Positions 1 through 11,830 of a DNA stretch of 64,000 nucleotides are shown here, piece by piece; position 1 is the stretch's first letter, and each line of letters opens with the position of its first letter. The notes under the pieces are model-generated. The model searched no databases and was not told the origin of the DNA. It saw only the letters and a program-made list of their open reading frames with translations. The translations under genes were made by a program, and so were the position numbers. Where the stretch lies: contig VWZP01008110.1 in NCBI GenBank assembly GCA_013396995.1, positions 383,001 to 447,000 of the forward strand, written 5' to 3'. Origin of the DNA: Dicaeum eximium (lineage: Eukaryota; Chordata; Aves; Passeriformes; Dicaeidae).

Positions 1-3000
1 TACATAATTAATTCAGTCCATAGTGTCTTTGCACTCTTCTATACTGTTATGGCTGAAGGCAACATTGCATTTCCATTAAAGCCTCAACAGCTCCATGCTT
101 GCTTCAAGTCAGGTCCCAAGTCTACAGCTGGGAGTCAAATCCAAACCAACAGATGACATTTCCTCCTTTTGGGAAGGATTCAGCTTAACAGGGAAACAGG
201 TATTTCTCTTCAAGGCCTGGCCCTGGAAAAAGAGGTCTCAGAGAACACAAACCATAGTGTTGGCTTACAGAGGAGGGTTTATTTAACTAGTGGGGGTTAT
301 CCCAGTCACAAGTTCATCCTTATTTGATAATAGTGAAACAGAAATTTGATGTATTGCCATCTGGGAAATAATATGTTTTGTGAGTGTTTATACCAATCAT
401 GATTTAAGCCAAAATTGACTTATGATTGCTGCATATAATGATGCAATGTCCTGATTGAGCCTTATATTTCTTCTTTGTTGAGTGGAGAAAATGTATTTTG
501 AGGGCTTTTTGATTTTTCAAAGTATTTTGCAGTATAAATCATGCATTTTCCAAAGTAATGATTATAGCTGAATATTCTCTGTACTGGAGCTCAAAAGAAG
601 AAAAAGGTTGTTTATATAATTTTTAAGTGTTACATGTATTTGGGCTTTTGCTTTTTAGCTTGACTGCAGATTATTCCTTTTGAATTTTGGACTAGAATGG
701 GTTTGAATTTCATGGGTTTTGATTTTTTTCTAAACATTGTAGTTCCAGTGAAGGAAAAACTTCAGTACTTTTACTGTCTTGGGAAAGATCAATTCTGCAA
801 AGTGTGCCAGATCTACATCATTCCAAGACTGCCCAGGAATGTCATCTTCATTTCTTAGATGTGCAGGGAGAAAAGTTGGAGAAATTCTGTAACTTTCTCG
901 AGTTTCTGTTTATTTCCTTTTCTTCAGCATAGTACAAATTGAAGATATCAGCTTGACTTGCCAAAAGGACGGGAATCCTGTCTTTTGCTCGCTTAAGAAA
1001 CTTTCTATTTACTGATAGTACCAACTTTCTCACACTGTCTCAATGGTTGGATTCAGTGCAGAAAATGGTGGGAAAAGATTGGCTCTTCCCATTCATTCTC
1101 TCTTCCCAGACTGTTTTCCAGCTACTGCCAACTATAGTGTTGTAAGATTTTGTACAGTTTTTATTTTTGCAATGTGGACATCTGTCCAGTGGGAACAGAA
1201 GTGAGAATTTCAGAGTTTAATGGAAACCTGATAACTCAGTTATGAAAATGCTAATTAAGGCATATTTAAATGAGGCCTTTACAAATGATAGTTTTTATGA
1301 CTAAAATCCCTTCCCACTTATCATCTGCTCAAATGACTGATTGAAAAAATTAACTGTTAAATTTGAAAACAAAGCGACTGTAGGACTCAGGGATTGTACA
1401 CTGGCACTGTGATTTCTTTACATTTGCATGTGGTGTATTTTATACTTTCAAAAAAAGGATATTAAGTGAAATGATGTGTTTCAAGATTCTCTCTTATTTC
1501 TGAGTTTGCTAGTACATGTTTTCTTGCACTTAGAACTTCCAATACTCAAACTTTCACCGATTTCTTAATATGGAGTATTTATGGTACTGGGAATTGTATC
1601 CTTGCATGGTGTGGATCCATGGATCCAGAAGTGTGGGAGAAAGCCATTGCAGGGGCAAAAAAGTTCTGTCTTAAGCAGAAGTTGTCGTATCTTTGTAGAT
1701 GAATAAACACAAGAACTTTTCTACATCTTCTGCACAGTGTGGCCAACACCCCTTGGTGCAGTGTGAGTTTGCTGAAGTAGGCACCATTTCACACCCCCCT
1801 TTCTGCCTGTCACAGAGGTGCCAGCTTCCAGGAGAGATTGGTGCTGCAAAGGCTCTCCAGAGCTCTGTGTCCTCAAACTGCTTCTCAAAGGACGATTGGA
1901 AGTGCACTCCCCAGTCTGGGGCATGCACTGAGTCCTCTTGCAGGGAGGACACCCTGAGAATAATGAGCCCAGCTGCTATGTTTTAGTTGGAATGGGTGCC
2001 CTGTAGGTCACTTTTACCAGGATAAAGCTCTGGCTCTTGCCTGGGTCTCCTCTTTGACCAAGTGCTTAAGAGGAAAATACGCTTTTCAACCATTATATTT
2101 TTAAACCTCTTAGATGCACATTTTCCTTCATTGGAGTAGTTCTCCAAACCAAGCAGGAGAGAATCATGCACAGAATATGGTGTGCAAGGTTTAGAGCAGC
2201 TCTCTTTATTTATCTTTCATATAAAAAATGAATAAAAACATCTATATTGGATATTCCCTCTAAAACAGGGATGAGTTCCAAAGTATGGAAAAATTTTGTT
2301 TCTCCTCAAACTTGTTCCACTTGCAGGCTTTTTGTTTTCTTGAAAACTCTTGCTGCACACAAGGAACCTCAATGTGTTGCAGCATTATCTGCATGTGATG
2401 ACATTTTGATACAGATCCAATGGCATTCTGATAAAGAATCATTTTATTGAGTTTTAGTGCTTTATTTAATGTGGTGGATTCATGTAGAAGACAAAGGTGT
2501 AATGAGAGACAAAGGACTGGAAACTGAAACTACCTAAACTCATACTAGAAATAACTAGGAAGTTTTAAAGAGAATTCATAAAAACATTTTTCAGTGAATG
2601 AGTTATTTTAATTCACTGCTATTCAGAAGATAGAGATTTTAAAATGACTGCTCAGCCTCAAATAAACTTAAAGGTGGAAAAGAGCGAGATTTTGTGTCTC
2701 ATGATACACAAATGTCTGAGACAGAAGCTGATGCTGCTCTTAAAACTTTCTGAATGTTCGGCAATGTGCAGTTTATGTACACACACAGCTTTTGGTTGAG
2801 ACGGATGCACCCAGAACCAAACACAGGTTTTGAGGTTTTTGAAGACCATTTTCAGAGCTTTTCAAAGAGTTTCCCTTGTTCTAGAAGCAGGAGTGCTCAC
2901 CCCTCCTGTTTGTTTGTCTGACACTTCAGTGCAACAGCACTGCTAAACCTTTAGCATTGGTGGTAATTAATGGGATTAGACATTAAAGTCATTGTTCTCA

Positions 3001-4351
3001 TTGGCTTGGAAAACAAACACTTTATATTTTAATCTCTTTTTGTCAGGAGTGGGATTTCTGTGCTGCCCGAACCCAAAATGTCTGACTAGATTAAATAAGT
3101 AAAGACATTAGCAAGCAGCAATTAGTCTGTGTATTACTGTGGGTAACTGCACGTGCATGTGTTCACCCAGCAACAGCGAGGAAAGGGAAGTGTGCGCAAA
3201 TCCTTAGGCTGTTATAAAGAACTATATTTCCAGACTAGAGCTGTGTGGAGTATTCTTCTTGGTAAGGTCTTTACAGCAGTGAATTTGTTCTATTTTGACC
3301 CAAAAGACATCAGTTTTTCAGTTTATCTCAGTATTTCTATACCTGGAGTGGGAGAAAACCTGGCTGAATCTATAAGAAATCCCTGTCAATGTTCTGTCTT
3401 GCACCAGGACCAAAAGACTAATGCTCAAAAAGCTGAAAGAGTAACCACAGAGATCTGGAGAGAAGTGCTCAAAGGTGTGAAAAATTGGGTTGGTGATCAA
3501 GAGGATTTTGATTAAAGAGCACTTTATGTAACATCTTCCATACACTGGTAAATGTTCAGCTGTAAAAGCTCTCTGTGAATGAATTCCCTCTAATAATGTT
3601 TGTTTATTTTTACCTTCTTTTAAGAGCAAACCTCAATTATGCATCTGCCAAAGGAAAGGAGCATTTAGTCCACTTGTTGGGAGCTTTAGGATTTGATGAA
3701 GGGTTTAAAGGGAACTTGAAGACTTAGTTGCTCTTGACATTTTGGGTTTCTTTGAATTTAATACATTTGTATTTTTGGAAAGGCTTGATGATGGGAGACA
3801 CTTTTTCCATGTTCCAGTATCTGACAGGATACTTCTTTCAGTTCACTGTGACATTCCTGTTGAATTTAGGATAGTAGGCTCCATTTTTGCAGCTTTATTC
3901 TGAGCTCACCTTACTGTCCAAACTCACTCACACTTTAAAAGGGAGCAGCCAATTTTGTGATTGTCCGACAGGTTTCTGTTCACTGGCCTTGGAATTGGTC
4001 TCTGGCTGGATTCTGGATAAGGTTAAATCTGTTTTATTCTTGTTTGAAACACCTGTCTGCATTATGGGATGTTTACCTGGAGACAAAAGCTCTTTGCTGG
4101 CTTGCACTGCTGCCCTTGGGGTTTATTGAATGCGAAAATGGCCACGCTTAGGACAACATTGATAAGAAGAGTGGTGGCATCTCAGGTTCTCTCTTGTCTG
4201 TTAGGTCCAAAGTAGAACTGGTCTATCTAAAGCAGACATCTATGAGCTTTCTGGGATAAAAACATCTTGATCAAGAAAAGGCTCAGTTTAAGGAAGATTA
4301 AGTTGTCTAGAAGTCATAAGAGATGAGAATGAGTCAAACTTCTGCTTGCTT
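1..4351. other. Unique noncoding sequence, nothing recognised
   Basis: AT-rich DNA with no repeat family, RNA gene or exon that I can recognise. The longest open frame, 120 codons at 3153-3515 on +, has no familiar motif and is of a length expected by chance several times in such DNA. A 16-bp perfect palindrome made of two TGGATCCA units lies at 1612-1627. A CACGTG E-box lies at 3150-3155. Neither is enough to assign a function. The stretch could be intergenic or intronic. Confidence 0.6.
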
Positions 4352-4493
4352 GTTTTTTTTTATCCTGTTGGGGTTTTGTTGGTTTGGTTTTTCTTGCGGG
4401 TTTTTTTTCCTTCTTTTTTTTTTTTTTTTTCAGAGACAATCTATCATTTTTTTTTTCCTTTTTTTTTTTTTTTTTTTTTTTTGTTTTTTTTGG

Positions 4494-4526
<33 letters not shown>

Positions 4527-4564
4527 CAAAAGAAATTTTTTCATTTTTTTTTTCCTTTTTTTTT

Positions 4565-4596
<32 letters not shown>

Positions 4597-4620
4597 TGTT
4601 TTCTGTGGGTTTTTTTTCTT
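4352..4620. repeat. Long T-rich low-complexity tract with TTTTG microsatellite
   Basis: About 270 bp made almost entirely of T, with scattered C and G. It includes one uninterrupted run of 31 T at 4496-4526 and five TTTTG units at 4566-4590. Open frames through it (poly-Phe on +, poly-Lys on -) are artefacts of composition. On the minus strand it reads as a long degenerate A tract, so it may have grown from the poly-A tail of an old retroposed sequence, but I recognise no retrocopy next to it on the right. Run lengths in such tracts are unreliable in assemblies. Confidence 0.9.
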
Positions 4621-7260
4621 AATGATAGAGCCAGGTGCCAACAGCAAACGATTTGCAAAGCTTGTTACGGAGCTCGATGAGCATCGCAGCTGTTGCTGCA
4701 GTTCTGGGTCCCTCCAGCTTATGCTAAACTTCCTGCTTTGAAATCCACAGCCTGCAGATCATATCCCTGTATCCCTGATGAAGCTATCCCCACAAATCCA
4801 AGAAATGGTTTCTTCCTTTCATCTCCTGCGGGTGGATCTTGCTAGCCTTACACTTGAATTATTTCAGGAATTTTCTATAGTAGATGATGGTCTGTACTTG
4901 AGCACGAACAGCATTGGGAGTTTGATTTAGGTAATACAACATTTTCCATCAGTATTTGGCTAAACAGCCTAAGTCAGGTCTCTGGTGCAAGCTTGGTGCA
5001 GTCCAGCCTGATTAATACAGTATAAATCAAGCTGTAAATTCTATTCTGGTGTAGATTAAAAGCCTCAACCCGTCAACTTTGACTGTTCTTGCACGGTCAT
5101 GATCTATGTGAGTTTTTGTTCCCTTAAAATGCTGTGTGATGTTTCGTGGTCACCATGCTCAAACTCCAGTGGGAAAAAAGGTGTTGGTAGCTACTTAGTA
5201 ATTTCTTGTGTCTCTAAATAAATGTTATCTCCTTAGAAAAGTTATTTTCTTCTCATGCTTTTACATAAGGGACTAGGAAAAATTGTGTCAACACTGTCTG
5301 TTTAAGGAGAAATGTTACACTAACCTTTTGGATACTGAGAAATCTCATGTAAAGCAAGAACATCTTGACAGGGTATAACTTCACATTTATTCAGAATAAA
5401 ATGATAATTTATTAAGAAAACAATGTCTGCTGGTGGTAACCCCACTCTGGTTTCCTAAATTAGCCCTTCTCCACAACAGGCTCATTATCTAGGAAATGAC
5501 TGCTGCTAGTATGATATCAAAAGAAAATAGGGACAAGTAGCAGGAAAAATATTATTATAGCAGCTCCCAGTAGTGCTGCTACCATTAGGATTCTGTCAGA
5601 ATTTTCATGGGAAGCTCCTCTTTTCTGATATTTTTTATTTTTACATGACTATAAAACCAGAGCTATAGGAATAGTCCATTTAAGGCCTGAGGCCAGCAGT
5701 GTGTGTTTGCTTTGAGCAGCTCTTGAAAAGTAGCTTGATACCACCAAGTAGCTGTTCTGTGATTTCTGTGACTGTGTTAAGGCATGGAGTTTAAACTGCC
5801 TGCTTTTTCCTTTGTAGCACACTAAATCTGCCCATTTTATAATTTCCATTTGGGTTTGATCTCTGCCCGTCACTCTCATCTTCCTCTCACAAGCCAGAAT
5901 TCTGTTGGTGGCTCTGCAGAAGGCAGTGACTTAGGAAGGAAAAATGTGACTCTCAGATCTCAACTGGAGTTCACTGTTGACATCACTGGACATCAGGATT
6001 TTCCTCTGCTGATGAAACTAACACTGTTAGTGTTGATTCACATGATTCTGAATTATTGAAGCTTTCAAGCTCACAAGCAGCTCACAAAGCAAACAAAATA
6101 GATTGCAGAAAGTCTCACTGCTTATCTGTTTGTGCAGTTCAGCTGGAATTCCAGAGTTCCTTACTATGCTACCTAGAATATTTACCCCTTAGGGCAAGAG
6201 GAGTGAATTGTTTGCTGTATTCTAAGGAAGTGATGGAGACCTCTTGGAAGTTCAGGAATTCAGTGTGGAGAAATCAGGAGACCATGCACTTGTTATCTTG
6301 TTCTATAGGCAGAAGTGTTGTTTGGGAATGGAAAGTGTTTCCTGTGTGTTGGCTTGTGTGAAATAATTTGGAGGCCTTCATGCAATACCCACTTGTTGAA
6401 TATCAGTTTTGCCAGGAGAAAAAGGTCCTGGGAATTGATATTCTAATCAGTGTTTTTGTAAATGGAACCAAGGATTGAGTGGATCTAAAAACTAATCTAC
6501 TCTTACAGCAACAAAAGTGACCCCTCCAATGAAGAGGAGCACTGAGAGGAGAGGGAAGAGGTTGGAAAGCACATGGTGTCTTCTCTGTGATCAGACACCC
6601 TCGTCAGTGAGCCTGTTACTGTGGGATCTTAAAGAAATCTGAATTTCTCATGGGTCTCTTCCTGATCCTCTTCCTTTATTTTGCTGAAAACCTCTTCTTC
6701 CAACCACTACTAAGTAAGTGAAACATTTCTAGTGAAATATTTCCTGGCTGAAGTCTCAGAGAGGCTGAGCAGGGAGCTGCAGCACTGCCTGGCATGGTGA
6801 GAGGGGAGCAGTGATTGGGGAAAAGGCAGCAAACCATGGGCTTGTGCCTGGGCATGTGCTTGAGGAGAGCTCTAAGCTCATAGGAAGGAGTTTGTGGCCA
6901 GTGTGGCTACACAGTGTAGGGAGGACAAGTGGTGTCCCTGTGAGAGGGGTTTCTTCCCCACTGGAAGAAGGGACTGGGATGGTGATGGTGACCCAGGCTT
7001 GTCTGTGTTACATAAGACAAGCTGGGCAAACCTTTTTGGAAGCACAGGGAAGCCTGTTCCCTTCTTCATGGACAACAGGATTTTGGTCGCTGTATGTATT
7101 CCAAACTGAGGCTTCTGCTCTCCGAGGCTTCAGCTGTCCAGATAGTGTTTGCTTTAGACTTGTTATGCAAGGACATAAAGTGATGCAAGTACCAGCAAAA
7201 TGCAAGTTTGGATTTTGTCTAATTATGACCTCCTTAAGTTAATTTTTATGCATCAAAGCT
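4621..7260. other. Unique noncoding sequence
   Basis: No gene or repeat recognised. Immediately after the T tract there are four CpG dinucleotides in under 40 bp (4649-4686), unusual for this CpG-poor window. The part at 6780-7100 is richer in G and carries several overlapping open frames (the longest 143 codons at 6811-7242), which I read as a composition effect. Confidence 0.55.
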
Positions 7261-7560
7261 ATTTGACATTTGTCAAAACAAATTCAAGTCCCTGGGAGAG
7301 ATTTTATGACAAACCCGCCATTGATCTGACAGCTTGCTCTCTAGGGAAGGCAAAGTGTGGCTGGCATTAAAGACTTAATGCTTCCAAAGTTCTCCTTTAC
7401 TCCTGGTCCCAAGGCAGAGTGGCTGGGCCTGGGCAAAGCGGCTGCCACGGTGGCAGCTGGGAGTTTGACAGTGTTATGAAGAATCGCAACTGTTGAGCAG
7501 TGGATTGTTACAATGCCGATGACAGCGTTGCAAATTAATTCTGAAATTAACTGAGGGGAC
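7261..7560. promoter_or_regulatory. Candidate conserved noncoding element with palindromes
   Basis: Repeat-free stretch with CpGs and two compact symmetric motifs. At 7441-7457 the arms GCTGCCAC and GTGGCAGC are perfect complements around a single G. At 7504-7514 ATTGT and ACAAT flank a single T, giving two divergent SOX-type cores. AT-rich homeodomain-like cores (AATTAATTC) follow at about 7530. These motifs resemble those of vertebrate developmental enhancers, but conservation was not tested, so the call is inference from motif content only. Confidence 0.3.
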
Positions 7561-7979
7561 ATGGAGAGGTCCCACTGTTCCTCAGAAAGGGAGAGGGCAG
7601 TGTCGAAATCAGCAGCAAAGCAGAGGGAGAACTGCTCCCTGCATCCTGCCTGGCAGCTGGAGGCAAGTGCGGGAAATGCGGATGCATGGCAGCTACGTTC
7701 ACCTCGGAAACACCTCAGGAGCCTCGGAGGAGATGACAAATCCAGCGGGGTGGGGACAGGGATGTTTGGGGTTCTCTATTGCTTTGGAAAATGATTTATT
7801 GCACATCCTGTAACTCCGAGACGAGAAATTAGTAGGCTGATATTGCACTTCTATTCTTAAAATAACCTGTTATTTTGCAAAATGAAATAATTTCTCATAT
7901 AGCAGCCTTTTTCTAGCCTTTGTCAGATGTTATTCAGCCTAAAGTACTTCCAAATACTCAATATTATTTCACCTACATG

Positions 7980-8420
7980 TGCAGAATGCCGTCTGCTTCC
8001 AACCTGAGGTATCATTCACTGGTTTGTAGTAGCCATTAACATATGCTTTTACCATGGTTTGTGTACTTATTCTAAGCATGTGCCTTTTACAATGCAGAAC
8101 ACAAGAGACTTGTTTTGTAAGATTAATGAAGGTCACCAAAATTCTCAAAAGTATTCTGATAATTAAGGCTTTGTTTATCAAAAACAAGTTATATTAAGAG
8201 CAAAAAGATTCATGGTAATTATTCATAATCTTAACAATTCAAGTGTAGCCACCTCATTTGTGCATTTAATTCTTCTTGTTAATGTTTTGCATAAATCTGC
8301 ATAATTACTTGAGTTGCCTGTTGTAATTTTGACAGCTACTCAGTTCATGTGCACTAAAGTATATCAAAAGCTTGATGTGCTGAATATTTATAATTTTACG
8401 TATGTTCCTGGGATAATATT
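7980..8420. promoter_or_regulatory. Candidate conserved noncoding element
   Basis: Repeat-free AT-rich stretch with many homeodomain and POU-like words, including TTTGCATAA at 8286-8294 and TGCATAATTA at 8298-8307, plus TAATTA-like cores around 8160 and 8220. Open frames here are short and unremarkable. The texture (dense TAAT words, no microsatellites, no retroposon) resembles deeply conserved vertebrate noncoding elements. No alignment was possible. Confidence 0.3.
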
Positions 8421-9517
8421 TTTTCAACAATATTTTTAGTTTTTGTAAAATTGACATGGAATACTTGGAAAGATTACCAAACACAGATCTCCATATCAGC
8501 ACATGATGGAACTAGAGCAACACTTAAAGATATAGCACTGAGGTTTGCAGGTATTTTACAAAAAATCCAAATGAATTGTGCACATGAACTGTTCTGATTA
8601 TCTTCCAGTGGGTGTGTTATACTCCATGAATGTAAAGATTTTTTTTTTTTCTTAATTTTTTTTTTAAATGAAGGTTTTCAGTGTCCTCCACCTGTGCAAG
8701 TCCCACTAGATTTTATTCCCGATCCCATACAAAAGAATACCGGGGAAAATCGTGGAGCAGCATTAGCATGGGCAGCTCGCCTTGCTGGCAGCGCTTCGGC
8801 ACTGCCGGGCTCCTGGGGGGTTCGGAGAGCTCCCTGCCCTCCATTCAGCCAAACAAAACAGCCCCAACAACAACCCAGTCGGACTTTTGGCTTCCAAAGT
8901 GCTCCTGCACATGGACATTTTGTGGGTGACGGACTGAGAGCGGCGTTTGTGAGATATACAAAAAGAATAATAGCGTAGCTCAGTCAGGTTGTGGCACCCT
9001 TCACCCACAGTTTTGGGGAGGGGAGGGATTTGCAGAGAGGAATGGTGGCAGTGACCTCTTCTGCACACAGAATAAATACCCTGTTCGGTAAGGACAGCAT
9101 ATACTGAGAGTATTTATAAATATCTTTGTGCTGAATTACAAAGGCAGTTGCTAACTAATTACAGCAGGAAGTTTTCAGTGCATCTGATGAGTGTCTGGCA
9201 CAGCACGGTGTGAATCTTCAGTCGGCTCAAATCACACACATTATTCAGGCTTTTTACAAACGTTGACAAAATGCTGGTTTGAAAATTCTTGCTCAGATCC
9301 CTCCAAAATACTGTCTCAAGACAGTTTTTGGAAAGACTATGACTATTATTTTTGAAAGCCTGTGTTCTGCACAATGAAGTTATCGAGTTTTGTACTTAGG
9401 AATAATCTTCCAGTGTGTAAAGCTGGTGTGGATCTCTGGTGTAAAGCTCAGGTGTAAAAGTGTGTGGTCACTATTTGGGCATGTTTTTACCTTACTAAAA
9501 TAATGTTGTGCCTCATA
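8421..9517. other. Noncoding sequence, partly GC-richer
   Basis: Contains a short T-rich patch (8640-8665), then a more GC-rich part at 8690-9070 in which several open frames overlap on both strands, none recognisable. The part at about 9090-9380 has no repeats and could be another conserved noncoding stretch, but no motif decides this. A G-rich patch at 9015-9027 has only three G runs and so does not complete a canonical quadruplex motif. Confidence 0.45.
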
Positions 9518-9558
9518 CCCCCCCCCCCCCCCCCACACCATAANNNNCCCCCCCGCCC
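9518..9558. repeat. C homopolymer tract containing an assembly gap
   Basis: A run of 17 C (9518-9534) is followed by a short spacer, four undetermined bases (9544-9547) and another C-rich run to 9558. The complementary strand is a long G run, a well-known obstacle to polymerases and short-read sequencing. The gap length of four bases is probably a placeholder and the true length may differ. Confidence 0.95.
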
Positions 9559-10860
9559 AAAATCTAATGTTTTAATATGGAGACCAGCTTGTTTTAAAAC
9601 AGACAAAAGGAGGGGAATCCTACTTTAGCCATCAGAGCATTGTTTCCTAGGAAAGAGATTTGATATGAATGAAGTGCTGTGGTCCAACAGGAGAAGAAAA
9701 TGAATGTATTCAAGTCTTATCAAAAAGCAGAAACAAAATCCTTTGGATGTTGGTGTTCCAGCCCTGCAGATTCCTCTGCTGTCACACAGAGTTGGAGCTG
9801 TACAATAATTGTGAACACTTACGGCACCAGAAATATGGGTTATCCTTCAGGCATTGATCCCCTTCAGGGGGGTAACACCATGGGAGGAGGGAGAAAGATT
9901 TAAATTATTTCTGTTATGCTCAAAATATATTTGGGGTTGATTTAAGAGTAAAAAGAGGAAAAGTGCAGGTGTCATGGCCTGCTATCTTTCACTTTAATGA
10001 GCACTCAAATGTAAGTGAAAAATTAAAAGGTTGTTATATTTAGAAATAGCTGGAGCCATACACTCGATGTATGTTGCACACAGTGGGGAATGAGCATAAA
10101 AAATGAGGGGGACAAACCCATCTACTTTGCAGCTATGTTCATTAATTAAAAGAAGATAGTTAAACTAAATTTGGAAAGAGAAAAAAAAAAGAAAAAAAAC
10201 TTCTTTAATTGTGTTTACCCAAAAGCCTTTTCTTCCTAATTTAAATAGCATAAACATCTGGACTAAAGCAATATTAGAATCATGGCAGTAGTCAAGCAAA
10301 TCTTGTGGAAAATAATGAAATTAGATCCCTGGTGTTGTGACAGAGTAAGGGCAGGATACATCAGTTCGATGTTAATAAAATTTCCATGAATGACTGAATA
10401 CAATTAAGAAATTGTCAGTTGCGGCAATGAACTTTTGTAGCTCATAGATGTTTGCATCATTTGATTATGCTGGCAATTTAAAATTGTTTGTTAGTGTCTG
10501 TGTTGGGATATTAATTATGACCTTTATTATAGCCCACAATTAAACCAGTCATATAGCAACAAGCAGCCTGTGTTGTGGTACTAAAGGATCTGAACTATTC
10601 AGAACAGGGTCTTGGTGTGTACAGACCATTCACTGATCATCCAAACTGGAAATTATTTGAAATGATCCAGTACTTTAAAAAACAATTCAGCTGGGTTGAG
10701 TAATCCCTTTAATAAAGAAATTTTGGTTTAATAGCATTTTAACAGTTTTAATTGCTAACAACATCTGTAAAACTGTTTTAAAGAAGGGAGAGAGAAAGCA
10801 TTTTAACTGTGACTCCAAGAAAAGCTTTCTCCTGCTTCAGGAAGGGAAACCAATTATTCA
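9559..10860. other. Unique noncoding sequence
   Basis: No gene or repeat recognised. The two overlapping open frames at 9669-9903 (62 and 74 codons) have no familiar motif. A short purine-rich patch lies at about 10180-10200. The part at 10250-10700 is repeat-free and AT-rich and may hold further conserved noncoding sequence, but I see no decisive motif. Confidence 0.5.
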
Positions 10861-10985
10861 TTGGTTAATTAGCTGTAAACAACTTTTTAAAGACACATCC
10901 ATTATATATGTAATTATTTGAAAAAAGCTGTAATATTATTTGTGCTAATGCATAATTATTAGTGCATGCTAAAAGGATTAGCAGC
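10861..10985. promoter_or_regulatory. Cluster of homeodomain/POU-type motifs
   Basis: Within about 120 bp there are TTAATTAG (10865-10872), TAATTA (10911-10916), TAATATTA near 10931, an imperfect palindrome with TGCTAAT and ATTAGTGCA arms around GCATAATT (10943-10966), and GGATTA (10975-10980), a Bicoid-type core. This density of TAAT cores with an octamer-like centre suggests a regulatory element bound by homeodomain and POU factors. Functional status is inferred. Confidence 0.35.
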
Positions 10986-11302
10986 ATTTAGATGACCACT
11001 ATTGTTGGGAAGTATCAGAGTGGAGAGAGATTAGCATCAGGCAGGAATGTGCAGGGATGGATCCCGCATGTGCCTGCACCCCTTCAGTAGTGACAACAGA
11101 CAAATCACAGACACAGAAACAAAGCCTTGAAAGCTGAAACCTCACACTTTTTCCTCTTTGGTAGTTCTCTGATACGTGCAGGAAATATATCCCCACCAAA
11201 GGATTTCTGTACCCAGTGGAATACGGAATTCCTGTGGATTTTTTAAAATTATTATTTTTTAATGACTTTAAAATTTTTTTAGACTTTAATGGCACCTTTG
11301 TC

Positions 11303-11438
11303 TCTTTTTTTTGTTTTGGTTTTGTTTTGGTTTTGGTTTTGGTTTTGGTTTATTTTTGGTTTTGTGGGGGTTTTTTTTTTTTTTTTTTTTTTTTTGGTTT
11401 GGTTTTGTTTTGTGGGTTTTTTTTGTTTGTTTTTTTTA
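11303..11438. repeat. GGTTTT repeat joined to a poly-T tract
   Basis: Low-complexity tract. It has consecutive GG-TTTT units at about 11318-11349, then a run of 25 T at 11371-11395, then mixed GTTT and T runs. The GG-T4 units could form a weak two-tetrad G-quadruplex on the + strand. Poly-Phe and poly-Lys open frames through it are artefacts. Confidence 0.9.
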
Positions 11439-11479
11439 GGACTGTGTAGTGCCTTTATTATTGCATAGCTGACTGGCAA

Positions 11480-11830
11480 CTTTACAATGCCCCGAGTACA
11501 TCTATTTACTAACTGTTATACCTAATTTACTAAGAAGATGTAAAGTCCTGGTGAAATCTATATAGGCTTTTGTAATGTGTCGACTGGAGCAGTATTTATA
11601 GTCATTAGCATATGAATGAAAGGAATAATATTTTAAACATTTAAATATTTTTAATATAGGTCAAAGGAAGAAGTAACATTTGTCCTAACTCATTACAAAT
11701 TCCAAGTAAGACATCACAGAACCTGCCTGGAATTCGTGTTAATTTACGCTTGTGTTTATCAAAAAACGGTTTGAGTGTATAAACTAAAATTACAGGGGGA
11801 GGCAATTCAGGGCTACATCAATAACAACTT
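11480..11830. promoter_or_regulatory. Candidate conserved noncoding element
   Basis: Repeat-free stretch directly after the T-rich tract, with several CpGs in an AT-rich setting (near 11494, 11581, 11735, 11748 and 11767) and AT-rich homeodomain-like words such as GTTAATTTACG near 11740. No coding signal. The call rests on texture only and could be wrong. Confidence 0.25.

Noticed and set aside
1612..1627. 16-bp palindrome TGGATCCATGGATCCA
   Set aside because: It is a simple doubling of an 8-bp palindromic word. About one perfect 16-bp palindrome is expected in 64 kb.
4314..4741. Poly-Phe and poly-Lys frames
   Set aside because: They translate the T-rich tract and have no coding meaning.
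7989..8025. CTTCCAACCTGAGGTATCATTC, somewhat like the sense CR1 end
   Set aside because: Too short and imperfect, with no upstream CR1 sequence.
9015..9027. G-rich patch as a quadruplex
   Set aside because: Only three runs of three or more G occur within the allowed spacing.
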